Shown here: piece by piece, positions 51,701-60,036 of the stretch | Layout: each line of letters starts with the position of its first letter | Position numbering within the stretch: the stretch's first letter is position 1 | DNA from: Desulfosudis oleivorans Hxd3 | GTDB taxonomy: Bacteria; Desulfobacterota; Desulfobacteria; Desulfobacterales; Desulfosudaceae | DNA length: 64,000 bases | Direction of reading: 5' to 3' | Assembly: GCF_000018405.1 (NCBI RefSeq) | Contig: NC_009943.1 | Coordinates: 1-64,000, forward strand | Program-made: the position numbers and the translations under genes | The notes under the pieces: model-generated | Told to the model about the DNA's origin: nothing | The model's input: the letters and a program-made list of their open reading frames with translations, nothing else | The model's database searches: none

Positions 51701-54091
51701 ATGAAACAGCGTCTGTCCCGATGGATGATCACTATTTTCTGCTGCCTCTGGGCAACCGGTGTCCATGCCCTTGTGGGCGATATTCAGCTGCTCAACCGCT
51801 GGCCCATGGCCGGCCCCAATTCGATTGCCATTGCCGATATCGACGGCACCGACTATGTCTTTGTCGGGGACGGAGAGGTGGTTTCCGTGTATGACACCAC
51901 TCCGGCCCTGCTTTCCCGGTTTGACGTCGCCCTTTCCGGAGCGGCGGACCTGGATAAACCCGGCGAGGTGGCAGGCACCGAAGGTATTTACGGAATTTTT
52001 TACGCGGAGAACCACCTGTATGTAGCCTGCGGCAACGAGGGGTTGCAAATCTTTGACGTGACGGACCCGCTGAATGTTGGAACACCCACGGGTGTGTATA
52101 TTCCCCGGGAAACTCTGGGCCGGGCAAAGGTTTCGGATGTGACGGTACTGGACGGATACGCCTACCTGACCTATTTTCTGCTGACCTCCGAAGGGTACGA
52201 CAGTGGCATTCAGGTGATTGATGTAACAAATCCCGCGAATCCTGTGCTGAAAGGTGAAAGCGAGCTGCCCGACACCTTTGCCGATCTGAAACGGGCTCAA
52301 GGCCTTCATGTAACAGACATTGACGGAACCCTTTATGCGTTTGTGGCTGACCTTTATAACGGTCTGGCGATTTTTGATGTAAACGTGCCTGCCGATCCAC
52401 ACGCAGAGGCCTCTTGCTATTTTACCTATGCCTATGACGTGACCGTTGCCGAAATTCCGGCCGACAGCGGCAATTATTATGCGTATGTGGCCGATGATTT
52501 TGCCGGATTGCGTATCATCTCCTTTGATCCGGACGAGTTTACCAATGAAGTGGACATCCTGTACGGTGCGGAAGGAAATGTCATTCCCACCTGCCAGTAT
52601 GCCGGCGGCTCTTCCAAGGCCCTGTCCGTGACGGTTGATCCGGCAAATGAGCTGGTATTTGTCGGAGACCAGTATTATGGACTGCTGGCGATTGATGTGT
52701 CGGACGTTGCTAAGATCAACACCCTTCCGGGAGATGTGGACCTGACAGGCTATGTAACCAACTATGCCACGGATATGACCAGTGCCTACAGCGTGTGCGC
52801 GGAGACCGGTGGTCCCACGGTTGTTTATGTGGCAGACGCCATCAAGGGATTTCAGCGGGCTTCTCTGGTGGATCCCATGGACGAAACAACCTGGGAGATA
52901 ACAGGCGTGGAAAACACCAATACCCCCGCAGATGCCGACGCCCTGTTTATTGACGAGAACACCAATTATATTTATGTCGTGGACGATGATGCCACCAATG
53001 CGGGACACGATGAGGGGCTTAGAATATTTTATGCTATTGTTTCAGAAGAATATTTAACCTTTTTGCTTAAAGGAAAGCTGCCCACCGATGGTGAGGCAAA
53101 GGATGTCTATGTACACGACGGGTACGTTTATGTGGCCGACGGCTCCAAGGGGCTGAAGATCATTGATCCGGGGCTGCCGGAAGATGGAGACGACGCGGAT
53201 GAGGATGGCGACAACCAGTTTGTGGCCCAGCCGGAACTTACGGGAAGCTGCGTGGTGGCCGGCGGTACCGGGGATGCCATGGATGTTGTGGTGTCCGGCA
53301 CTTTTGCCTATGTGGCGGCCGGGGCCGGCGGGCTGAGTATCATCAACGTGGTCAACAAAACCGCGCCTCAAGAAAAAGGGGTACTGGGCGGCGCCCATAT
53401 TTCAGACGCCCGGGCCGTATGGGTCAAGGATGTGGATGGCAATGGTACCGATGACTATGCCTATGTGGCCGACGGGGGTAACGGTTTAAAAATAGTCGAC
53501 ATTTCCGACAAAACCAACCCCGCGCTTGTCAAAACCGTTGCGCTTGAGGGAACGGCCCAGAGCGTTTTTGAACTCAGAGGCCGGGCGTATGTGGCGGGCG
53601 GGGATGCGGGGTTTCACGTAGTTTTTGTGTCAGATCTGGAAAACGCCCGGCTGGTCAGCGGGTATAACGCCGCCCCCTTTGAGGATGTAAAAGATGTGTT
53701 TGCCGCCATTTCCAATGAAAGCCCGGCCGTGGACCTGCTCTGGGTGGCCACCGGAAAAACCGGTATGGGCTTTTTTACCTATCCGCCCGACGTGCCCCCT
53801 CAACTGGTGGTTCATTTCGATACCTTTGGTGACGCAAAGGCAGTCTCTGTGTTTGGTGACTTTGCTTTCCTTGCCGACGGTGCGGGCGGGCTTCTGGCCA
53901 CAACCGTGTCCACGGCCAGCGGAGGAGCCACAGATGAAGGGTGGGACTGGCTGGCCGGGATCGTTCCCGTCGATATTCATTCAACCACCTATGGGGGATC
54001 TTCGGGATGTGCTGTGGACACAGTGCGGCCCGCCGCCACAGGGCTGTGGCAGTCTTTAAAAAAGCTTTTTCATAAAGGGTCGGCCTTTTGA
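51701..54091 (+). CDS. exported LVIVD-repeat beta-propeller protein
   Basis: 796 aa. Signal peptide MKQRLSRWMITIFCCLWATGVHA. About ten or more repeats of the LVIVD type, such as LYVACGNEGLQIFDVTDPLN, YAYVADDFAGLRIISFDPD, FVGDQYYGLLAIDVSDVAK, YVADGSKGLKIIDPGLPE, YVAAGAGGLSIINVVNKTAP, YVADGGNGLKIVDISDKTNP. Typical extracellular or periplasmic propeller. The C-terminus has YGGSSGC then a Lys-containing end (LWQSLKKLFHKGSAF), which may be a sorting tail. Substrate or partner unknown. Stop is 38 bp before dispersed repeat B. Confidence 0.8.
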   Translation: MKQRLSRWMITIFCCLWATGVHALVGDIQLLNRWPMAGPNSIAIADIDGTDYVFVGDGEVVSVYDTTPALLSRFDVALSGAADLDKPGEVAGTEGIYGIFYAENHLYVACGNEGLQIFDVTDPLNVGTPTGVYIPRETLGRAKVSDVTVLDGYAYLTYFLLTSEGYDSGIQVIDVTNPANPVLKGESELPDTFADLKRAQGLHVTDIDGTLYAFVADLYNGLAIFDVNVPADPHAEASCYFTYAYDVTVAEIPADSGNYYAYVADDFAGLRIISFDPDEFTNEVDILYGAEGNVIPTCQYAGGSSKALSVTVDPANELVFVGDQYYGLLAIDVSDVAKINTLPGDVDLTGYVTNYATDMTSAYSVCAETGGPTVVYVADAIKGFQRASLVDPMDETTWEITGVENTNTPADADALFIDENTNYIYVVDDDATNAGHDEGLRIFYAIVSEEYLTFLLKGKLPTDGEAKDVYVHDGYVYVADGSKGLKIIDPGLPEDGDDADEDGDNQFVAQPELTGSCVVAGGTGDAMDVVVSGTFAYVAAGAGGLSIINVVNKTAPQEKGVLGGAHISDARAVWVKDVDGNGTDDYAYVADGGNGLKIVDISDKTNPALVKTVALEGTAQSVFELRGRAYVAGGDAGFHVVFVSDLENARLVSGYNAAPFEDVKDVFAAISNESPAVDLLWVATGKTGMGFFTYPPDVPPQLVVHFDTFGDAKAVSVFGDFAFLADGAGGLLATTVSTASGGATDEGWDWLAGIVPVDIHSTTYGGSSGCAVDTVRPAATGLWQSLKKLFHKGSAF

Positions 54092-54128
54092 CAGGCCGGG
54101 CCTTTTTCTGATAGAAGTGAATCTGTTT

Positions 54129-54230
54129 AAGGAAAACAGGGCTGACTGAAGGCGTACTGTTGTACGCCGCACAAGGAAGCCCGCAGCTTGACGCAGAGAT
54201 TGCGGAAAAAGGCCATTTATGGATGGAAAC
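54129..54230. repeat. dispersed repeat B, copy 2
   Basis: 102-bp sequence, about 96% identical to 17893-17995 (one indel). Contains GGCGTAC-TGTT-GTACGCC. It ends 29 bp before the ssb start. The peptide [14 protein letters not shown], readable in both copies, is a repeat artefact. Confidence 0.8.
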
Positions 54231-54259
54231 CCGTTAACATCATAACTCATGGGGCGAAT

Positions 54260-54673
54260 ATGGCAGGCGTAAACAAGGCGATTATCGTTGGAAGACTGGG
54301 AAGAGACCCGGAATTGCGCTACACACAGGACGGACGGGCCGTGGCCAGTTTCAGCGTGGCCACATCCGAAGAGTGGAAAGACAAGGATTCCGGCGACAAA
54401 AAAGAACGCACCGAGTGGCACCGGGTCGTGGCCTTCGGCCGGCTCGGTGAGATCTGCGGCGAATACCTGGCCAAGGGCCGGCTGGTCTATGTGGATGGAC
54501 GGCTTCAGACCCGGTCCTGGGAAAAGGACGGGGTCACGCGCTATACCACGGAGATCGTGGCTGCCAACATGCAGATTCTCGAACCCAAGGGCAGCGGCGG
54601 CTCCGGTGGCGGCGGCTCCATGGGCGAGCCGGTTGCCGATGATGCGGGCATTCCCGACGACATCCCCTTCTAA
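54260..54673 (+). CDS. ssb: single-stranded DNA-binding protein
   Basis: 137 aa. OB-fold ([103 protein letters not shown]), Gly/Ser linker, and the acidic DDIPF tip that binds partners. ATG at 54260 used; a start at 54188 would read through the repeat. Confidence 0.97.
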   Translation: MAGVNKAIIVGRLGRDPELRYTQDGRAVASFSVATSEEWKDKDSGDKKERTEWHRVVAFGRLGEICGEYLAKGRLVYVDGRLQTRSWEKDGVTRYTTEIVAANMQILEPKGSGGSGGGGSMGEPVADDAGIPDDIPF

Positions 54674-54716
54674 CAACAGATGCCGGGTCAGCAAGGCGGT
54701 CGGTGAAGATAAAAAT

Positions 54717-54753
54717 CGCCGGAGCGTATCGGGCCTGATGATACGCTCCGGCG
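54717..54753 (-). terminator. terminator for tatA (minus strand)
   Basis: Perfect 14-bp stem CGCCGGAGCGTATC / GATACGCTCCGGCG with 9-base loop. On the minus strand it is followed by ATTTTTATC, a T-run, so it ends tatA transcription; on the plus strand it lacks a T-run but could still block ssb read-through. Confidence 0.85.
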
Positions 54754-54838
54754 AGACGCGGTGGTGGAGGGGGAAACGGAGCGCCGGGGCGACACACATG
54801 CCGCACCCGGTGCGGTGATACGAGCCGGTGCCCGCGAA

Positions 54839-55024
54839 TCAGGACTTCTTGTCTTCGATCTTTTCCTTGTCGCTGTCGTTCTCTTCGACCTCGGCCGTGG
54901 CTTTTTTAAAGTTTTTAATGCTCTTGCCGATGCCCGCGCCGATGTCGGGCAGCTTGCCTGCGCCGAAGATGATCAGCACGATCACAAGAATGATAATCAG
55001 TTCCGGCATGCCGATGCCAAACAT
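54839..55024 (-). CDS. tatA: Sec-independent protein translocase TatA
   Basis: 61 aa. One N-terminal membrane segment ([35 protein letters not shown]) with FGAGKLP hinge, an amphipathic helix, then a charged Glu/Asp/Lys tail. GGGAGG ribosome site. Forms the Tat pore; tatB and tatC are not in the window. Terminator at 54717-54753. Confidence 0.95.
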   Translation of the reverse strand: MFGIGMPELIIILVIVLIIFGAGKLPDIGAGIGKSIKNFKKATAEVEENDSDKEKIEDKKS

Positions 55025-55181
55025 GGTGGACCTCCCTTTTTCGCCTGCGCGATGAATTAAACAACCGGTGCCAGCGTGGTTTTAAATATCACGGCACCCG
55101 GATGAAAGTCAAACATTCGTTGCGCACAGGGCCTTGACAGGGCCGGAACTCGCAGCCCCATATATGTAAGGACAGCCGTTT

Positions 55182-56252
55182 ATGAAAGCATCGTTTTATC
55201 CGGACCGGCGGGCCGCCCTGATCGGCAGCCTGCCCATGACCGACCATGCAGCAGCCACGCAACTGGTGTTCGAACACGCGCCCGATATTCCGCTGTGGGT
55301 GCAGTTGCCGGCCTACCCGGCCGAGGGCATGCTGGCCCAGTTTCTGCCCGGGTTTCCCGGTGTGAGCGAACAGAACGGCAAGCTGTTTATCAACACCCAG
55401 GACCCTGCCTTTCATGACGACGTGCTGGGCTTTTATGAGGCTTACCTGGCAGCGGAGCAGGACCCGTCCGTGCTTGATGGTTCCGTTTTCGCCTTAGACA
55501 CCACGGTGGCCGCCGGGTTTTTCGAGTTTTTAAACCAGGCCGGGCCTGTTGCCGACCGGCTGTTTGCCGTCAAGGGCCAGATCACCGGACCCTTTACCTT
55601 TGCCACGGGCGTGACAGACGACCAGGGCCGTGCCCTGTTTTACGACGACCAGCTTCGGGACGTGGCGGTCAAGCTGATCGCGGCCAAGGCCCGGTGGCAG
55701 GCCCGCCGCCTGGCCGCCCTGGGCCGGCCGGTGATCATTTTTTTTGACGAGCCGGCCCTGACCGCATTCGGCTCTTCGGCGTATATCAGTATCTCCCGGG
55801 CCGATGTAACGGCCTGCTTTGAGGAGGTGTTTGCCGCGGTGCATGCCGAAGGTGCCTTGGCCGGGGTCCATGTGTGCGCCAATGCCGAGTGGGACCTGAT
55901 TTTGGATTCTTCGGCCGATATCGTCAGCTTTGACAGTTATTCCTTTTTTGACAAGTTTGTGCTCTACGCGGACCACATCCGGCGGTTTATCGACCGGGAA
56001 GGACTTCTGGCCTGGGGCATTGTGCCCACCGGCGACAAAGAGGCGATTGGCAAAGAGACCGTGGCGTCCCTGGTCGCACTCTGGCATGAACAGGTCGCCC
56101 GGGTTGAAAAGCTGGGCATCGACAGGACAACCATTGAGCGGCTCTCGCTGATCACGCCGAGCTGCGGCACCGGGTCTCTTGACATGGACTCGGCCCTGCG
56201 TGTGCTGGAATTGAATGCCGGGGTGTCGAAAGCGCTGCGGGCCGGGCAATGA
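55182..56252 (+). CDS. UROD/MetE-like (cobalamin-independent methyltransferase fold) protein
   Basis: 356 aa, the size of the MetE C-terminal catalytic domain alone. Motifs IGSLPMTDHAAATQLVFE, DEPALTAFGSS, GVHVCANAEWDLIL (HxC metal ligands), LITPSCGTGSLD (Cys ligand). Such stand-alone MetE-like proteins may transfer methyl groups from methylated corrinoids or handle other methyl donors; activity unknown. Ribosome site AAGGA. Confidence 0.7.
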   Translation: MKASFYPDRRAALIGSLPMTDHAAATQLVFEHAPDIPLWVQLPAYPAEGMLAQFLPGFPGVSEQNGKLFINTQDPAFHDDVLGFYEAYLAAEQDPSVLDGSVFALDTTVAAGFFEFLNQAGPVADRLFAVKGQITGPFTFATGVTDDQGRALFYDDQLRDVAVKLIAAKARWQARRLAALGRPVIIFFDEPALTAFGSSAYISISRADVTACFEEVFAAVHAEGALAGVHVCANAEWDLILDSSADIVSFDSYSFFDKFVLYADHIRRFIDREGLLAWGIVPTGDKEAIGKETVASLVALWHEQVARVEKLGIDRTTIERLSLITPSCGTGSLDMDSALRVLELNAGVSKALRAGQ

Positions 56253-56296
56253 AAAATCGTTTATTTGCGGCATGAAGGCATATCGGCAGATTGTTT

Positions 56297-56325
56297 TCGA
56301 TACCGATACCGATACCGATTTGGAT
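56297..56325. repeat. hexamer-like simple repeat
   Basis: CGATACCGATACCGATACCG, same six-base repeat class as at 9881, 10088 and 25046, in the gap between the MetE-like and MoxR genes. Confidence 0.6.
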
Positions 56326-56336
56326 AAAAAATGTGT

Positions 56337-56363
56337 ACCGGCCTGAATGCGTTTCAAGCCGGT
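56337..56363 (+). terminator. terminator-like hairpin before moxR
   Basis: Stem ACCGGC / GCCGGT with inner TGAA / TTCA pairs and loop TGCGT, followed by TTTAATA. Would end the MetE-like gene transcript. Confidence 0.5.
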
Positions 56364-56391
56364 TTTAATACAATATTATACGAGGTGATAC

Positions 56392-57237
56392 ATGAGTGAA
56401 ACCGGACAGTTTACCGGCGCCAGCCGGTATGTGTTGGACAGCGAACTGGCCCAGATCGTCAATGTCTCCATGGCCCTGGAAATGCCCCTGCTGTTAAAGG
56501 GCGAGCCGGGCACGGGCAAAACCATGCTGGCTTACGCCATTGCCGAAAGCCTGGGCATGCCCCTGATCGTGCTCAACGTGAAGTCCAGCATGAAGCTGGT
56601 GGAGGCCCTGTACCAGTACGACACCCTCACCCGGCTCAACGACGCCCGGTTCGGGGACTCCAACCGGAACGTGAGCGACATCGAGGACTACATTAAAATG
56701 GGCAAGATCGGCCAGGCTTTTACCGCCGATACCCGCACCGTGCTGCTCATCGATGAGATCGACAAGGCAGACACCGATTTTCAGGACGACATGCTTGATG
56801 TGCTGGACCAGATGACCTTTGACATCGTGGAGATCGACAAAACCATTCGGGCCAAAACCCGGCCGGTGATCATCATCACCTCCAACGCGAAAAAAGACCT
56901 GTCCGACCCGTTCCTGGGCCGGTGCAACTTTCATCACATCGCCTTTCCCGATCCCAAGATGATGCGAAAGATCCTTCAGGTCCACTTTTCGGACATTGAT
57001 GACCTGCTGCTGGACAACACAGTGGATGTGTTTTACCGGCTGCGCCAGCTGGAGAGTATTGAAAAGAAACCGGCCACCCGGGAGCTGATCAACTGGATTC
57101 GGGCCTTGCGGGCCGACCGGGACTTTAACCCCAAGAAACTGGCCAAGGGCGAAATTCCCTTTCTGGGCGTGCTGTTTAAAAAAAGCCGCGACTATGAGCA
57201 GGCCTTTTCCGCGGTGGAGCGGCGGCGGCTCCTGTAG
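56392..57237 (+). CDS. MoxR-type AAA+ ATPase
   Basis: 281 aa. Walker A GEPGTGKTM, Walker B TVLLIDEIDKAD, sensor segment IIITSNAKKDLSDPFLGRC, C-terminal lid (LRQLESIEKKPATRELINWIRAL). Normally acts as chaperone for the VWA protein next to it, here inserting metals or assembling a complex. The CoxE-like gene begins 33 bp after its stop. Confidence 0.92.
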   Translation: MSETGQFTGASRYVLDSELAQIVNVSMALEMPLLLKGEPGTGKTMLAYAIAESLGMPLIVLNVKSSMKLVEALYQYDTLTRLNDARFGDSNRNVSDIEDYIKMGKIGQAFTADTRTVLLIDEIDKADTDFQDDMLDVLDQMTFDIVEIDKTIRAKTRPVIIITSNAKKDLSDPFLGRCNFHHIAFPDPKMMRKILQVHFSDIDDLLLDNTVDVFYRLRQLESIEKKPATRELINWIRALRADRDFNPKKLAKGEIPFLGVLFKKSRDYEQAFSAVERRRLL

Positions 57238-57270
57238 GCCGAACTCTTTATTTTCCCTGGGGCGAACACC

Positions 57271-58482
57271 ATGTTTATCGACTTTTTCTATAAGCTCAAG
57301 GATATCGGCGTGCCGGTGACCCCCACCGCCTTTCTCACCCTTCATCGTGCCCTTGCCCTGAACCTGGTAAACTCCGTTGATGATTTTTACACCACCAGCC
57401 GCACCATACTGGTCAAAAGCGAGCGCTATTTTGACCTGTTTGACCAGCTGTTTGCCCACTATTTTCAGGGCGCGGACATGCCCGACCCGGACGACTGGGA
57501 GATCGACGAGATCATGCGGGCCATGCTGGACGAGTGGTTAAAAGACCCCAAAGAGCTGGCCGACATGCTGGGCATCACGCCGGAGGCCCTGGCCCAGATG
57601 ACCCCGGACCAGGTGGTGGAATATTTTAAAGAGCGGCTAAAAGACCAGACCGAACGCCACGACGGCGGCAACCGCTGGATCGGCACCCGGGGCACCTCGC
57701 CGGTGGGCCACTCTGGCACCCACCCCGGCGGCATGCGGGTGGGCGGGGTCTCCCGCAACAAGTCCGCGGTCAAGGTGGCCATGGAAAGGCGCTACAAGGA
57801 CTATTCCCGCTCCGGCCCCCTTACCCAGGCCCAGGTAGGCGAAGCCTTAAAGCGGCTTCGCAACATGGTGCCCTCCGGCCCCAAAGACCAGGTCAACATC
57901 GACAAAAGCATCTACCACACCGTTAAAAACGGCGGCGAGATCGAAATCATTTTTGACCGGAGCTTAAAAGACCGGCTCAAGGTGATTCTGGCCATTGACA
58001 ACGGCGGCTGGTCCATGGACCCTTACGTGGAGGTGGTCCAGACCCTGTTTGACTATGCAAAGGCCCAGTTCAAGGAGGTCAAAACCTTCTTTTTTCACAA
58101 TACGGTCTATGACGCCCTGTGGAAAGACCCCACCCGGTACAAGGAGCCCCAGTGGGTTTCCGAGCTGGCCCGCCGGGACCCGGACACCCGGGTTATCCTT
58201 GTGGGCGACGCCAGCATGGCGCCCTACGAGCTGATGGCCGCCGACGGCGCCATCTACCTGGACCGGCGGGGCGCCTACGGTCTCAAAAAAGCCCGCCGCT
58301 CCAGCATCGACAACCTGCGTTTTATCGCCGACACCTTTTCCCATGCCATCTGGCTCAACCCGGTGCCCGAGCGCATGTGGGACTATACTCAGACCATCAG
58401 CATGATCCGGCAGGTGTTTCCCATGTTTGAACTCTCTTTAGACGGCCTGGAGCAGGCCGTGACCCACCTGATGGCCCAATAG
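57271..58482 (+). CDS. CoxE-like VWA-domain protein
   Basis: 403 aa. The N-terminal half is helical with an insertion of Gly-rich sequence (GTRGTSPVGHSGTHPGGMRVGGVS). The VWA half has DNGGWSMDPY where DxSxS is usual, a form also seen in CoxE-type proteins, and the second metal Asp region VILVGDASMAP. Partner of the MoxR ATPase upstream. No CO-dehydrogenase genes are nearby, so the client is not evident. Confidence 0.88.
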   Translation: MFIDFFYKLKDIGVPVTPTAFLTLHRALALNLVNSVDDFYTTSRTILVKSERYFDLFDQLFAHYFQGADMPDPDDWEIDEIMRAMLDEWLKDPKELADMLGITPEALAQMTPDQVVEYFKERLKDQTERHDGGNRWIGTRGTSPVGHSGTHPGGMRVGGVSRNKSAVKVAMERRYKDYSRSGPLTQAQVGEALKRLRNMVPSGPKDQVNIDKSIYHTVKNGGEIEIIFDRSLKDRLKVILAIDNGGWSMDPYVEVVQTLFDYAKAQFKEVKTFFFHNTVYDALWKDPTRYKEPQWVSELARRDPDTRVILVGDASMAPYELMAADGAIYLDRRGAYGLKKARRSSIDNLRFIADTFSHAIWLNPVPERMWDYTQTISMIRQVFPMFELSLDGLEQAVTHLMAQ

Positions 58483-58500
58483 ACACAAAGCGGTGAGCAC

Positions 58501-59181
58501 ATGGACAAAGTTCTTATCGTTGATGACAGCCAGCAGCTTCTGGACTTGCTGCGCCGAATTCAGAACAAATATAAAGATGAATTCGAAATGATCCTGGTCA
58601 ACAGCGGTACAAAGGCCATGGCGGTATTAAAAGAGATGCCGATTGACCTGGTTGTTACCGACCTGGTAATGCCCCAGGTCGACGGCCTGACGCTTCTTAC
58701 ACATATAAACGACCGGTATCCTGATGTGTTGTGTATCGCCATGACAGGCTATGCAACCGAAAACGTTGTCCGTATGCTGCCGGATAACCTGCTGCAGCTT
58801 TTAAAAAAACCTTTTGACATCCAAAACCTGATCACCGTAATCCGAAAGGGGCTGAAAACCGAGCCGGCCGCCGGAACCATGCGCGGAATCGCGGTTGCCA
58901 GCTTTCTTCAGCTGCTCGAATTGGATCAAAAATCATGCGCCCTGGAGGTTGCCCTGGCAAGCGGTCAACAGGGGACCTTTTTTTTCAAAGAAGGGGTCCT
59001 GTATGATGCAACGTTTGGCTCTCTGACGGGAAAAGAGGCGGCCATCGCCATGATCAGCAGCGGGGAAAAGCCACAGTTTACCCTTAAACCCGCGACCAAG
59101 CCGCATATCCCCAGACGGATTACCTGCCGGCTCATGGAGCTGCTGCTTCAGGCGGCCCAGAAAAAAGACCAGGCCGGTTGA
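58501..59181 (+). CDS. response regulator with DUF4388 output domain
   Basis: 226 aa. Receiver domain (VLIVDDSQQLLDLL, phospho-Asp in DLVVTDLVMPQVDG, Lys in LKKPFD). C-terminal DUF4388 domain (GIAVASFLQLLELDQKSCALEVALASGQQGTFFFKEGVLYDATFGSLTGKEAAIAMI), a module in regulators of motility or gliding in delta-proteobacteria. It follows the MoxR/CoxE pair by 18 bp. Confidence 0.88.
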   Translation: MDKVLIVDDSQQLLDLLRRIQNKYKDEFEMILVNSGTKAMAVLKEMPIDLVVTDLVMPQVDGLTLLTHINDRYPDVLCIAMTGYATENVVRMLPDNLLQLLKKPFDIQNLITVIRKGLKTEPAAGTMRGIAVASFLQLLELDQKSCALEVALASGQQGTFFFKEGVLYDATFGSLTGKEAAIAMISSGEKPQFTLKPATKPHIPRRITCRLMELLLQAAQKKDQAG

Positions 59182-59202
59182 CTGTCGCGGAACCCCTGCA
59201 CC

Positions 59203-59226
59203 GGGAGCGCCGCACCCCAGTGCGGC
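59203..59226. repeat. 24-bp hairpin repeat, matched at 24992-25015
   Basis: Exact reverse complement of the 24992 copy, within 45 bp downstream of the DUF4388 regulator. Confidence 0.7.
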
Positions 59227-59323
59227 TGAAGCCAAACGAGAATCACAATAATATTAATGTTGAAAAGCCTTAGTTCCTCTTTTCGCCCTCAGTATTTTCT
59301 TTCTTAGGCGATTCAAAAGCACC

Positions 59324-59352
59324 TTGACAAAATGTATCCCACAAGATACACT
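59324..59352 (+). promoter_or_regulatory. promoter with embedded palindromic operator of the toxin-antitoxin pair
   Basis: TTGACA (59324-59329) and TACACT (59347-59352) with a 17-bp spacer. A palindrome TGTATC-CCACAA-GATACA (59333-59350) fills the spacer and runs into the -10. The start point would be about 59359, the GTG start of the toxin gene, so the mRNA may be leaderless. Likely autoregulated by the toxin-antitoxin complex. Confidence 0.6.
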
Positions 59353-59358
59353 CGGTGC

Positions 59359-59658
59359 GTGAAATACAAACTCCGAAGTACAACACAATATGACAAGTGG
59401 TTTTCCAGCCTGAAGGAATCCACAGTAAAAATAAGGGTTTTAGCCAGACTCGCTCGGGTTGAAAACGGCAACTTCGGAGATTTTAAGCAAATCAGCCCTG
59501 GCCTGTTTGAGTTGCGCTTTTTCTTTGGCGCAGGTCTCAGAATTTACTATACCATCCAGGAGAGCAGGGTGGTCTTCCTGCTGGCGGGTGGTAACAAGTC
59601 CAGCCAGGAAAAAGACATTGAAAAGGTTACCGCACTTTTGAAGGAATTGGAGGATTGA
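59359..59658 (+). CDS. HigB/RelE-type toxin (HI1419 family)
   Basis: 99 aa from GTG 59359, where the protein begins KYKLRSTTQYDKWFSSLKESTVK, as in HI1419-type addiction killer proteins; an ATG at 59332 is inside the promoter palindrome. Later motif LARVENGNFGDFKQISPGLFELRFFFGAGLRIYYTIQE is family typical. RelE-fold toxins of this type usually cleave mRNA or act similarly. Its gene is immediately followed by the antitoxin gene (2 bp gap), toxin-first order as in higBA. Confidence 0.85.
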   Translation: MKYKLRSTTQYDKWFSSLKESTVKIRVLARLARVENGNFGDFKQISPGLFELRFFFGAGLRIYYTIQESRVVFLLAGGNKSSQEKDIEKVTALLKELED

Positions 59659-59660
59659 TC

Positions 59661-59939
59661 ATGAAACTTAAAACAAAGTCTTTTGACATTGCCGAACATT
59701 TGAATACCCCTGAAGAAATTCGCGGGTTTCTGCAAGAGGTTGCTGCCACTGGCGACGAATCCGACTTCATTCACGCCTTGAATACCGCTGCCAGAGCAAT
59801 AGGCATGACCGAAGTCGCTAAAAAGGCTGGTGTCACCCGCGCAAGCCTGTATAAATCTCTTGCTGAAGACGGCAATCCAAAATTTATCACAATCAGTAAA
59901 GTAACAAAGGCCCTTGGCTGTAAAATAGCTGTTGTGTAA
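59661..59939 (+). CDS. HI1420-type antitoxin
   Basis: 92 aa, with GGAGG ribosome site. Helix-turn-helix (MTEVAKKAGVTRASLYKSLAEDGNPKFITISKVTKALGCKI) in the C-terminal half; the N-terminal part (FDIAEHLNTPEEIRGFLQEVAAT) probably binds the toxin. Expected to repress through the palindrome at 59333-59350. Confidence 0.85.
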   Translation: MKLKTKSFDIAEHLNTPEEIRGFLQEVAATGDESDFIHALNTAARAIGMTEVAKKAGVTRASLYKSLAEDGNPKFITISKVTKALGCKIAVV

Positions 59940-60036
59940 AGGGTGTAAAAGTTAACATCTTCCTGAACACTTCCGGACAAAATGCTAAAGCGCCGCCGAC
60001 GGCGGTAACACAATCCAATCCAGTAAAAAGGGCGCC

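Noticed and set aside
54188-54259. Extended ssb N-terminus ([14 protein letters not shown]...)
   Set aside because: The extension is translated repeat B and is not part of the OB-fold; the same peptide appears at 17953 in the other copy.
56297-56325. Six-base repeats as operator array
   Set aside because: Same repeats occur in unrelated intergenic sites with no common gene function nearby.
59332-59358. ATG 59332 as the toxin start
   Set aside because: Falls inside the promoter palindrome upstream of the predicted transcription start; GTG 59359 gives the family N-terminus.
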